Shown here piece by piece: positions 6,639 through 14,337 of a stretch of 15,365 nt of DNA (position 1 is the stretch's first letter; every line of letters starts with the position of its first letter). Below the pieces are notes generated by a model. That model ran no database searches, was not told the origin of the DNA, and saw nothing but the letters and a program-made list of their open reading frames with translations. The position numbers and the translations under genes are program-made. Source of the stretch: Candidatus Latescibacterota bacterium (lineage in GTDB: Bacteria; Latescibacterota; 4484-107; B68-G9); assembly GCA_012961755.1 (NCBI GenBank), contig DTYS01000049.1, positions 1-15,365 of the forward strand. The letters run 5' to 3'.

Positions 6639-7624
6639 AACTCTACCTCCCTTCCCTCGGAGTACGAGGTGCAGATGGCGCAGGCCACCTCGACGGCCCT
6701 GCGGCCGTCCTCGCCCGTCACGGGAGGGTCCACCTCCTCGGATATACACCTCAGGAATCTCGATAGTTCCTGCTTGAGCACTCCCACGGTCTCTCCCTGG
6801 ACCTCAGGAGCGTAGACGGTATCAGGCCTTTCGGTCCTATCCGTCGTCAAGGTGAGGTCCCGACTCCCACCCTCTAAATATATAGCTCCCCGCTCGCCCA
6901 CGGCGTGGAAGTGAGCGTCCAAGCTTCCGGGGGACGCCTCGGGAAGCACCCACGAGACCTCCAGGGATGCCACCGCACCTCCCTCGTACTCCAAGAGGGC
7001 GAGCACGGAGTCCGGACCTTGGGGAAGTACCTTCCTGTTCGCCAACGCGTAGACCTTCCTCACCTTGGAGCCGGCGCAGATGTTGAGGAAGTCTATATCG
7101 TGTATTCCTAGGAAGAACAGGACCGTGGTTTCGGAGGCGAGCCTAAGGCCGGAGGTTATCCTGTTGTTCCTCCTTGCGTAGAGGTGGACGAGCCTTCCTA
7201 TCCTTCCCTCATTTATGGCCTTATATGCTGCGTAGTACCTCGGATCGAACCTAAGTATGTGCCCCACCATAAGCTTCACCCCTGCCTCCCTGGCCGCTCC
7301 TATTATCCGGTCGCAGTCCTCCGTCGAGAGCGCTAAAGGCTTCTCCACGAATATATGTTTCCCCGCGGACGCGGCCTCCACGGCCGGGGCGACGTGCTTC
7401 CCGTCCGGGGTGCAGACGCTCACTGCGTCTATGTCGTCCCTGCGTATAAGGTCCTTAAAGTCGGTGTACCCCTCGGTCCCGAACCACCTACAGGCCTGGG
7501 ACAACCTCCCTTCGTCCACATCCGCCAGGGCTACGAGCTCGCATCCCGCAAGCCTGGAGAGGACCGATGCGTGCAGGGTTCCGAAGTTACCGACCCCGAT
7601 CACCCCTACTTTCAAAGTGCGCAT
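6632..7624 (-). CDS. Gfo/Idh/MocA-family NAD(P)-dependent oxidoreductase
   Basis: A 330-residue protein with a Rossmann start (VGVIGVGNFGTLH, 6-18), the EKP motif (94-96, probable catalytic Lys95) and FLGIHDIDFL (171-180), whose His and Asp sit at the expected second-domain positions. The substrate is unknown; the family acts mainly on sugars and cyclitols. The ATG at 7624 is chosen for its AGGAGG ribosome site four bases upstream; an in-frame extension to 7696 would overlap the end of miaA by 64 bp and reads unlike the family. It starts eight bases after miaA and its stop overlaps the next start by seven bases. It is clearly diverged from the plus-strand family member at 1217-2212, so the two are not a recent duplication. 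Confidence 0.9.
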   Translation of the reverse strand: MRTLKVGVIGVGNFGTLHASVLSRLAGCELVALADVDEGRLSQACRWFGTEGYTDFKDLIRRDDIDAVSVCTPDGKHVAPAVEAASAGKHIFVEKPLALSTEDCDRIIGAAREAGVKLMVGHILRFDPRYYAAYKAINEGRIGRLVHLYARRNNRITSGLRLASETTVLFFLGIHDIDFLNICAGSKVRKVYALANRKVLPQGPDSVLALLEYEGGAVASLEVSWVLPEASPGSLDAHFHAVGERGAIYLEGGSRDLTLTTDRTERPDTVYAPEVQGETVGVLKQELSRFLRCISEEVDPPVTGEDGRRAVEVACAICTSYSEGREVELC

Positions 7625-7632
7625 CCTGCCTC

Positions 7633-8541
7633 CTATTCCAGAAGGGCTGAGATCATCCTTACGAGGTCCTCCACCTCCATCTCGGCGTCCAGCCACCTTA
7701 TGCGAGGGTCCCTGCGAAACCAGATGAGCTGCCTTCGGGCGTACGAATGCGTGTCGGTCTTCACCTGCGCTATCGTCTCCTCTATGCTTCGCCTCCCTTC
7801 CAAGTAAGGGAAGACCTCCTTGTACCCGACGGTCTTCAAAGCAGGAAGTTCCGGACTGTATCCCATTTCGATCAGGGCCCTGACCTCCTCGACGAGGCCC
7901 TTACGGAACATGTCCTCCACCCTAAGGTCTATCCTTCGGTAGAGCTCCTTCCTGTCCAGGTTCAGGCCCACCCAGAGCACATCGGCTTCGAGGGGCGGTC
8001 TCCTCTTCCTCTGCCATTCCGAGATGGGCCTTCCCGTGGTCCTGTACACCTCCAACGCCCGCACTATCCTCTGAAGGTCCCTCGGATGTATCCGTGATGC
8101 GGCCTCGGGGTCCACCTCCGCAAGCTCCCTGTACAGAGCTTCCGTTCCCTCCCTTCCAGCCAGCTCCTTGAGCGCCCTGCGCAGGGCTGGGTCCTTGGCC
8201 CTCTCCTCGAAGAGCCCGTCGAAGAGGGCGGAGAGGTAAAGGCCCGACCCTCCTACGACGATGGGAAGCTTCCCCCTCCGAGCTAAGTCCTTTACTGCTT
8301 CGGCCGCTAAGCTGGCGTACGTCCCCGCACTGAAGTACTCGTTAGGGAGGACCAAGTCTATCATATGGTGGGGGACCCTCGCCCTCTGCTCCGGGCTGGG
8401 CTTGGCGGTGCCTATGTCCATGTATTTATATACCTGTCTGGAATCCGCCGAGACCACCTCCCCCCCGAGCGCCTCAGCTAAGGCCATCCCGAGCTGAGTC
8501 TTGCCCACCGCCGTGGGGCCCACCAGGACCAAAACCTTCAT
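7633..8541 (-). CDS. miaA: tRNA dimethylallyltransferase
   Basis: A 302-residue enzyme of the usual family length (about 300-316) that transfers a dimethylallyl group to N6 of adenosine 37 in tRNAs reading codons that begin with U. Motifs seen are the P-loop GPTAVGKT (8-15), SADSRQVYKYMDIGTAK (31-47) with the substrate-recognising Asp33-Ser34, GGSGLY (97-102), ALKTVGYKE (234-242) and the C-terminal YARRQLIWFRRD (267-278). The ATG at 8541 shares one base with the mutL stop (TGATG), and its GGAGG ribosome site lies in the last mutL codons, so the two are translationally coupled. A longer in-frame reading upstream lies wholly within mutL and is a shadow. Position after mutS and mutL follows a common bacterial order. 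Confidence 0.96.
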   Translation of the reverse strand: MKVLVLVGPTAVGKTQLGMALAEALGGEVVSADSRQVYKYMDIGTAKPSPEQRARVPHHMIDLVLPNEYFSAGTYASLAAEAVKDLARRGKLPIVVGGSGLYLSALFDGLFEERAKDPALRRALKELAGREGTEALYRELAEVDPEAASRIHPRDLQRIVRALEVYRTTGRPISEWQRKRRPPLEADVLWVGLNLDRKELYRRIDLRVEDMFRKGLVEEVRALIEMGYSPELPALKTVGYKEVFPYLEGRRSIEETIAQVKTDTHSYARRQLIWFRRDPRIRWLDAEMEVEDLVRMISALLE

Positions 8542-10235
8542 CACCTCCTCCCGAACTGCCTGTCCAAGTCCTCCAAGGGAACCCTTATGAGGGTCGGCCT
8601 TCCGTGGGGGCAGACGAAGGGTTGCTCGGTGGCGAAGAGCTGGTCTATCAGTTGCTGCATCTGCTTGGGAAAGAGGGGCTCCCCCGCCTTTATTGCAGCA
8701 CGGCAGCTGTATATGGCCGCAAGCCTCTCCTTGAGCCCCGCTTCCGTCCCCCTCTCGGCGAGCTCTCCAACTATCTCCGAGAACAGCTCCCCGTCCCTCC
8801 ACCTGGGACCTACGCCGGCCGGGACCGCTTCCACCGCCACCGTGTCCCTCCCGAGTATCCTTATCACGAACCCGAGGGCCTCCAAGAGGGGAGCCGATTC
8901 CTCCAGGAAGCGCATCTCGACCGGGGAGAGGATGAGGACGGCAGGGAAGAGCAGATGTTGGGAACGGGGCCTTTCCCCTGAGAGGTTCCTAAGCGCCTCT
9001 TCGTATAGGATCCTCTCGTGGGCAGCGTGCTGGTCGACTATGATTATCCCGTTCTTCACCTGGGCGAATATGTACTTGTTGTGGGCCTGCCAGAGGGGGA
9101 CGGACCTACGTTCCTCGGCTTCCTCACGGCGCGGGAGTTCCAAGGATAGGGGAAGCTGTCTGGCCTTGGAGAGGTACCTCTCCATAGCCTCCTTTATCTC
9201 CCTCGCCTTCGGGTGGACCTCGGGGTACTCTAAGTGAGGGGCGAGGGCCTCGGTCTGGAGGGCGGCCCTGACCGCCCGGACGACGGCGTCGAAAACCTTC
9301 CTCTCGTCCGAGAACCTGACCTCCCGCTTGGTGGGATGTACGTTCACGTCCACGGCCCTGGGATCTATGCGCAGCGATAGGACGAAGGAGGGGGAAGCCT
9401 CCTTGGGTAGCAGTTCTCCGTAGCCGATGTAGACCGCATGTGAGAGGTTCCTGTGGGATATGGGCCTTCCGTTCACCAGGATATGCTGGGGGACCCCCGA
9501 CCTCCTCGCGAGCTCGGGGAGACCTACGGCCCCTTCCACCTCTATCCCTCCTTCTTTGAGCGAGATCGGCAGGACCTTCTCCATCCTCTCCCTTCCGAAT
9601 ATGTCCTCCATCCTCTCGGGAAGCCCCCCCCTTCTGGGAAGCACCATGAGCTTCCTCGCTCCGTGTGAGAGGGAGAACGCTATGCCGGGATGTGCCAACG
9701 CCAGCTCGGTCACCACCTGCGTTATGTGGCGGAGTTCGGTCTCCGTGGACCTCAGAAACTTCCTCCTCGCAGGGGTGTTGAAGAATATGTCCCTGACCTC
9801 GACCGTGGTCCCTACGTCCCTCCCTACCTCCCTCACATCCTTGAGCATCCCCCCCTCCACCACGATCTGGGTTCCCGCTAAGTCTTCTTCCCTCTTGGTT
9901 GAAAGCGTAAGCCTTGAGACGGCGGCTATGCTCGGAAGTGCCTCCCCCCTGAAGCCCAAGGTGGATATGGCCTCCAGGTCCTCCTCAGAGGAAATCTTGC
10001 TCGTCGCATGACGTGAGAGGGCTAAGATGGCGTCCTCCCTGCTCATCCCCTCCCCGTCGTCAGAGACCCTTATAAGTTCCCTCCCGCCCTTGCGAACGAC
10101 CACGTCCACCGATGAGGCGCCGGCATCTATGGAGTTCTCGACGAGTTCCTTGACCACGGACGCGGGCCTCTCGACCACCTCGCCCGCCGCTATCTTGTTG
10201 ACTATGTGCTCAGGAAGTATACGGACCTTGGACAT
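8541..10235 (-). CDS. mutL: DNA mismatch repair protein MutL, endonuclease type
   Basis: A 564-residue protein that links MutS mismatch recognition to strand incision. The GHKL ATPase half shows KELVENSIDAGA (29-40), DDGEGM (59-64), RHATSKI (75-81), TLGFRGEAL (92-100) and GTTVEVRD with FFNTPARR (142-158). The C-terminal half carries the metal-dependent nicking motifs: DQHAAHERILYE (401-412), fitting DQHA-x2-E-x4-E, then CRAAIKAGE (511-519), CPHGRPT (542-548) and FGR near the end. The protein should therefore nick DNA itself, as in bacteria lacking MutH. The ATG at 10235 has AAGGA with a four-base spacing. It lies 109 bp after mutS and overlaps miaA by one base. QLPLSL (360-365), between the two halves, might be a clamp-binding peptide; that is inference. 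Confidence 0.97.
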   Translation of the reverse strand: MSKVRILPEHIVNKIAAGEVVERPASVVKELVENSIDAGASSVDVVVRKGGRELIRVSDDGEGMSREDAILALSRHATSKISSEEDLEAISTLGFRGEALPSIAAVSRLTLSTKREEDLAGTQIVVEGGMLKDVREVGRDVGTTVEVRDIFFNTPARRKFLRSTETELRHITQVVTELALAHPGIAFSLSHGARKLMVLPRRGGLPERMEDIFGRERMEKVLPISLKEGGIEVEGAVGLPELARRSGVPQHILVNGRPISHRNLSHAVYIGYGELLPKEASPSFVLSLRIDPRAVDVNVHPTKREVRFSDERKVFDAVVRAVRAALQTEALAPHLEYPEVHPKAREIKEAMERYLSKARQLPLSLELPRREEAEERRSVPLWQAHNKYIFAQVKNGIIIVDQHAAHERILYEEALRNLSGERPRSQHLLFPAVLILSPVEMRFLEESAPLLEALGFVIRILGRDTVAVEAVPAGVGPRWRDGELFSEIVGELAERGTEAGLKERLAAIYSCRAAIKAGEPLFPKQMQQLIDQLFATEQPFVCPHGRPTLIRVPLEDLDRQFGRR

Positions 10236-10294
10236 GTATCCTTCAAGTTATATTGCAGGATGACCCTGGCTGCGCACTCCGTCGCCGCCTCGGA

Positions 10295-10354
10295 TAAGAC
10301 CTGAGCTGGACTACGCCGACGATCCGGACCTGCCCGCGGCCTTGTCAGGTCTTA
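10295..10354 (-). repeat. Inverted repeat in the mutS-mutL spacer
   Basis: TAAGACCTGA (10295-10304) and its exact reverse complement TCAGGTCTTA (10345-10354) enclose 40 bp. In the minus-strand mRNA the first arm covers the mutS stop codon and last codons, and the second lies 60 bp before the mutL start. One G-U and one G-C pair could extend the 10-bp stem. There is no T-run after it, so it is not a standard intrinsic terminator. It could be a processing site, a stabilising hairpin or an attenuator. The rest of the 109-bp gap shows only a possible TATAAC and the mutL ribosome site. Confidence 0.6.
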
Positions 10355-12954
10355 CCGTCCCCCCATCTCCTCCACCACTCCTCTATCTTCTGTAGGGCCT
10401 GCATGGGAGTCATCTCGTAAGGGTTGAGTTCCCTGAGTTCCTTGAGGATCCGGGGTTCCTGGACGTCCCTGAAGAGGTCCATCTGAACCTCGGCCACCTT
10501 CCGGGACTTCTTCATCCTTCCTTTCATCGTGCGCAGGGGGTCGAGCTCCTGCGCCTCCAGGTTAGAGAGGACCTCCTCCGCCCTGGCTATGACCTCCTGA
10601 GGGAGTCCGGCGAGCTTTGCGACGTGTATTCCGTAGCTGTGGTCGCAACCTCCCGGAACCACCTTATGGAGGAAGGCGACCCCGTCCCGGTCCTCCCTCA
10701 CAGCCATGTTGTAGTTCCTCACCCTCGGAAGGAACCTTTCGAGCTCTGTAAGCTCGTGGTAGTGGGTGGCGAAGAGGGTCCTCGCCCTAACCTCAGGCTC
10801 GTTGTGGAGGTACTCGACTATTGCCCAGGCGAGGCTCAGGCCGTCGAACGTGCTGGTACCCCTGCCCACTTCGTCCAAGAGGACGAGGCTCTTGGGAGTT
10901 GCGTTGTGGAGGATGTTGGCGGCCTCGTGCATTTCCACTAAGAACGTGCTCTCGCCTGCAGGTAGGTTGTCGGATGCCCCCACCCTCGTGAATATCCTGT
11001 CGACTACGCCTATGTGGGCGTACTCGGCCGGTACGAAGCTACCCATCTGGGCCATGAGGACGATTATGCCTATCTGTCTGACAAAAGTGGACTTCCCTGC
11101 CATATTCGGGCCGGTGATTATCCATATCTGCTCGTTCTTGGTATCTATCCTGAGGTCGTTCGGAACAAACTGTCCCTTTCCCAAGGCCTTCTCGACCACA
11201 GGATGCCTCCCCTCCCTTACCTCCAAAAGGTCGTCTTCGGCAAGCTCGGGCCTCGTGTACCCCTCCTCCCTCGCCACCTGCGCCAGGGAGGCCAGGACGT
11301 CCACAGTGGCCACCGCGTCCGCTGCCCTCCGGAGCTTGGAGGCCCACCCGGCCACCTCCTCCCTCAACCTGACGAACAGCTCACGCTCCAATTCGCCTAT
11401 GCGCTCCTCGGCCGAGAGGACCTTGGCCTCGTACTCCTTAAGCTCCGGGGTTATGAAGCGTTCAGCGTTCACGAGCGTCTGCCTCCTTATGTAGTCCGGG
11501 GGGACCTTGCCGAGGTTGGGCTTGGTGACCTCTATGTAGTATCCGAAGACCTTGTTGTATCCGACCTTGAGGGAGGATATCCCGGTCCTCCTCTGCTCCC
11601 TCGCCTGGAGCTCGGCTATCCAGCTCTTCCCGTCCCTGCTTATCGCCCTGAGTTCGTCGAGCTCAGGACTGTACCCGTCCCTTATTATGCCCCCCTCAGT
11701 GAGGGATACGGGCGGGTCGTCCACTATGGCCCTGCGGAGTACTTCCGCCAATGGTTCGAGCCCTCCGAGGGCTTCCCTGCACCTTACAAGGATCTCGGCC
11801 CTCCCACCCTCGAGGGCATCCATAAGCCTTGGGAGTGCCTCCAGCGAACAGCGCAGGGCCACCAGATCCCTCGCGTTCGCCCTGCCACATGCAGCCCTTG
11901 CTGTTATCCTCTCCACGTCCTTTATCTCGTCCAGGGCACGGACCACCTTACCCCACCTCCCCTCGTCGTAAAGCTCCTCCACTCCGTCGAGCCTCTCCTC
12001 TATCCGGGCCACGCTCCTGAGGGGCTTACAGAGCCACTCCCTCAGCTTCCGTCCACCCATGGGAGTCCTCGTGCGGTCCAACAGGGCCAGCAACGACCCC
12101 TCCCTGCCGCCCTGGAACGAGGAGAGCACCTCCAAGTTCCTCGCTGCGTTCCTGTCCAGGAGCATATGTTCCGATCGGTCGTACCTGGACATGCCGGTTA
12201 TGTGGCCGAGTCTGCCTTTCTGGTTCTCGGAGAGGTACTCTAAGGCAGCTCCTGCTGCCCTTACGCCCTCCTCCAGGTCCTCGCAGCCGAAGCCCTTGAG
12301 TGAGGCGACGCCGAAGTGGTCACAGAGCCTTTCGACCGCCCTTTCGTATCCGAACTTCCATTCCTCGGCCCTGGCTAAGAATACGCCCGGAAGCCTGTCC
12401 CTTAAGGCCTCCTCCAGCTCCCTCGCACCTTCCGGAACGAGCACCTCGGAAGGGACGATGCTCTCGAGCTCCTCCCAAAGTTCCTCCTCCGAAAGTTCCG
12501 TGACCTTGAAGTCCCCGGTGGAGGCCTCGGCCACGCAGAGGCCGTATTTCTCCCTTCCCGGGACCACCGAGACCAAGAAGTTCGACCTCTTGGCCTCCAG
12601 CAGCTGGTCGGAGAGGGCGGTACCAGGGGTCACTACCTCCACCACCTCCCTCCTCACCAGACCCTTGGCCTTCTTAGGGTCCTCCACCTGTTCGCATATG
12701 GCCACTTTGTACCCAGCCCTTACGAGCTTGGGCAGGTACTGCTCGAGGGCATGATGGGGTATCCCCGCCAAGGGGACCGAGGAGGCCTTCCCGTGGTTCC
12801 TGGAAGTCAGCACTATCCCCAGGACCTTAGAGGCTACGTGGGCGTCCTCGAAGAAGGTCTCGTAGAAGTCCCCCATCCTGAAGAGCACGAGGGCGTCGGG
12901 GTACTGCTCCTTCACCTTCCTGTACTGCTCCAACATGGGGGTGAGTTCCGACAT
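10345..12954 (-). CDS. mutS: DNA mismatch repair protein MutS
   Basis: An 869-residue protein (E. coli 853) that recognises mispaired and looped DNA. The mismatch-binding motif F-x-E is present in LFRMGDFYETF (25-35; Phe30, Glu32). The ATPase domain has Walker A GPNMAGKST (615-623), STFLVEM (669-675), Walker B LVLLDEVGRGTST (690-702) and THYHELTEL (730-738). Near the C-terminus QMDLF (824-828) matches the bacterial clamp-binding consensus, as in other MutS proteins. Two ATGs are possible: that at 12954 has GGAGG seven bases upstream, while that at 12960 is only one base from it, so 12954 is chosen. It starts 19 bp after the TPR/SPOR gene. The stop lies within an inverted repeat. Confidence 0.98.
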   Translation of the reverse strand: MSELTPMLEQYRKVKEQYPDALVLFRMGDFYETFFEDAHVASKVLGIVLTSRNHGKASSVPLAGIPHHALEQYLPKLVRAGYKVAICEQVEDPKKAKGLVRREVVEVVTPGTALSDQLLEAKRSNFLVSVVPGREKYGLCVAEASTGDFKVTELSEEELWEELESIVPSEVLVPEGARELEEALRDRLPGVFLARAEEWKFGYERAVERLCDHFGVASLKGFGCEDLEEGVRAAGAALEYLSENQKGRLGHITGMSRYDRSEHMLLDRNAARNLEVLSSFQGGREGSLLALLDRTRTPMGGRKLREWLCKPLRSVARIEERLDGVEELYDEGRWGKVVRALDEIKDVERITARAACGRANARDLVALRCSLEALPRLMDALEGGRAEILVRCREALGGLEPLAEVLRRAIVDDPPVSLTEGGIIRDGYSPELDELRAISRDGKSWIAELQAREQRRTGISSLKVGYNKVFGYYIEVTKPNLGKVPPDYIRRQTLVNAERFITPELKEYEAKVLSAEERIGELERELFVRLREEVAGWASKLRRAADAVATVDVLASLAQVAREEGYTRPELAEDDLLEVREGRHPVVEKALGKGQFVPNDLRIDTKNEQIWIITGPNMAGKSTFVRQIGIIVLMAQMGSFVPAEYAHIGVVDRIFTRVGASDNLPAGESTFLVEMHEAANILHNATPKSLVLLDEVGRGTSTFDGLSLAWAIVEYLHNEPEVRARTLFATHYHELTELERFLPRVRNYNMAVREDRDGVAFLHKVVPGGCDHSYGIHVAKLAGLPQEVIARAEEVLSNLEAQELDPLRTMKGRMKKSRKVAEVQMDLFRDVQEPRILKELRELNPYEMTPMQALQKIEEWWRRWGDGKT

Positions 12955-12973
12955 GCACATCCCTCCAGGAAGG

Positions 12974-13795
12974 TCAGGGAACCTTCAATATCCAAACCTC
13001 GGAGAAGGCTTGGGAGGCTCTGCGGGCCTCCTCCTTGGTAGGGTAGGGACCCACCCATACCGCGTACCACGGCTTACCGCCTACAAGCTTTTCCTTGACC
13101 CGGACGCGGTATCCGGCGTCCCTCAGCTCCCTGCAGCGCCTCTCCGCCTGTGTCCTGCTCTGGAACGCCCCCACCTGGACCACGTATCCTTCGACCTCGG
13201 AACCTTTGAGCTTCTCCCTGCAGAGGGAAGCTCGCTCCGAGAGTAAGGCCGACCAATCCTTGGACCCTCTCACCTCCATCGCCATATCGGCGTACCTCAG
13301 GGCTTCCTCGTAAAGCCCCCCGAGGAGGCAGGCGTCCAAAAGGCCGAGCAGGGCCCTCAAGGAATCCTCGGAGGAGCCCGCCGACGAAAGGGCCTTGAGG
13401 AAGGCCTCCCCCGCCCTTTCGTACCTTCCAAGGGCCATAAGGGCCCTTCCCAACAAGCAGAAGGAAGGGTTGTCGAAGTTTTCCTTAAGCTTCCTCAGGA
13501 CCGCTGAGTATTCTCTCCTGACGTAGAGGTACTGAGCCAACCTTAGGCGGGCCTTAGCGGAAAGGGGATGGGCTGGGTAGAGGCGTAAGAGCCTCTCGTA
13601 ACACCTTAGGGACGCCCGGACGTTCCCTTCGAGCTCCCCCATCCAATAAAGTCCTTCGGGATCGTCCGGATGAGATCTGAGGTAAACTTCGGCCTTAGAA
13701 CGGGCCTCCCCGTACCTACCGGCCTCGAACAGCTCCCGGACGTGCTCCAAGGTACCGGCCGAGACGCAGGAGGCCAAAAGGATGAACTCCAACAA
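12974..13795 (-). CDS. TPR-repeat protein with C-terminal SPOR domain, envelope-associated
   Basis: A 273-residue protein. A short hydrophobic start with LLASC (7-10 ending at Cys10) suggests a lipoprotein signal, although only nine residues precede the Cys and no basic residue is present. Residues about 14-175 form helical pairs resembling tetratricopeptide repeats (for example 14-47, 84-107, 113-137). Residues about 203-273 are a SPOR domain (GYVVQVGAFQSRTQAE and WYAVWVGPYPTKEEA), which binds denuded peptidoglycan glycan strands at division sites or in the envelope. The start is TTG at 13795 (a second TTG follows directly), eight bases after GGAGG; no ATG or GTG lies between it and the upstream stop. 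It is in the same frame as the nitroreductase, separated by TGA and two codons. The specific partner is unknown. Confidence 0.82.
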   Translation of the reverse strand: MLEFILLASCVSAGTLEHVRELFEAGRYGEARSKAEVYLRSHPDDPEGLYWMGELEGNVRASLRCYERLLRLYPAHPLSAKARLRLAQYLYVRREYSAVLRKLKENFDNPSFCLLGRALMALGRYERAGEAFLKALSSAGSSEDSLRALLGLLDACLLGGLYEEALRYADMAMEVRGSKDWSALLSERASLCREKLKGSEVEGYVVQVGAFQSRTQAERRCRELRDAGYRVRVKEKLVGGKPWYAVWVGPYPTKEEARRASQAFSEVWILKVP

Positions 13796-13801
13796 CTCAG
13801 T

Positions 13802-14326
13802 TCACCTCCAACCTCCTCCGAACTTCTCCTCGGAGAAGACCTCCTCAGGAGCCTTCCTCGGCCTGGGTCCAGGGGATTCGGCGGGGACCCCTATGGGCGT
13901 GAGGGCGACCACGGCGAGCTCCTCGGGAACCTCCAATACCTTCTTCACCTCCTCCTCGTCGAAGGCCCCTATCCAGCAGGTTCCGTAACCCAACGCCGTT
14001 GCGGCCAATATCATATCCTGCATAGCTATCGCCACATCGACCTGGTACCAGAGCCTCCCTGTTGAGCCCCTGCTGGCCTCGGGAAGTCCCACCCCGGTAA
14101 GTATCACATGAGCGTCGGCCATCCAGGTCTGGCCGTTGCAGGCCCGAGCGAGTTGTCCCTTCAGCTCTGGGTCCTTGGTGACCACGAAGTGCCACGGTTG
14201 GCGGTTCCCGGCCGAGGGCGACCGCCTTCCGCACTCCAATATCCTCCTGAGATGCTCCTCGGGTATAGGGTCGGGCTTGTACCTGCGCACGCTCCTGCGC
14301 TTGAGGATGGCTTCTATCGCCTCCAC
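13802..14326 (-). CDS. Nitroreductase-family FMN-dependent oxidoreductase
   Basis: A 174-residue flavoenzyme typical of small nitroreductases. It shows the N-terminal FMN phosphate-binding RRSVRRY (10-16), SPSAGNRQPWHF (36-47), the central GYGTCWIGAF (113-122) and the C-terminal RPRKAPEEVFSEEKFG (155-170). Such enzymes reduce nitro compounds, quinones or other electron-poor substrates with NAD(P)H; the natural substrate is not evident. The GTG at 14326 is preferred: GGAGG is five bases upstream (14336-14332) and the product then begins MEAIEAILKRRS like the family. Alternative GTG starts are at 14332 and 14341; the latter would overlap the SDR stop as GTGA. It is the second gene of the minus-strand operon. 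Confidence 0.9.
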   Translation of the reverse strand: MEAIEAILKRRSVRRYKPDPIPEEHLRRILECGRRSPSAGNRQPWHFVVTKDPELKGQLARACNGQTWMADAHVILTGVGLPEASRGSTGRLWYQVDVAIAMQDMILAATALGYGTCWIGAFDEEEVKKVLEVPEELAVVALTPIGVPAESPGPRPRKAPEEVFSEEKFGGGWR

Positions 14327-14337
14327 CTTCACCTCCT

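Noticed and set aside
6639..6749. N-terminal extension of the MBL hydrolase
   Set aside because: It is a Gly/Arg-rich shadow of the upstream oxidoreductase; the ATG at 6638 has GGGAGG at ideal spacing.
8542..8802. N-terminal extension of miaA
   Set aside because: It lies fully within mutL in another frame; the ATG at 8541 has a strong ribosome site and gives the standard family length.
10236..10260. TATAAC as a separate mutL promoter
   Set aside because: No -35 match lies 15-19 bp upstream, and transcription would start inside or after the ribosome site.
10295..10354. tRNA or small structured RNA in the mutS-mutL spacer
   Set aside because: The outer stem is 10 bp, but there is no T-loop consensus, anticodon arm or acceptor layout.
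10264..10395. Short plus-strand open frame with coding-like residues (PELDYADDPDLPAAL) across the mutS-mutL spacer
   Set aside because: No start codon or ribosome site is evident and half of it is antisense to the mutS 3' end.
11014..12243. 409-codon plus-strand open frame antisense to mutS
   Set aside because: It mirrors mutS, is rich in Pro/Leu/Val/Gly as expected for an antisense frame of GC-rich coding DNA, and has no ribosome site or recognisable domain.
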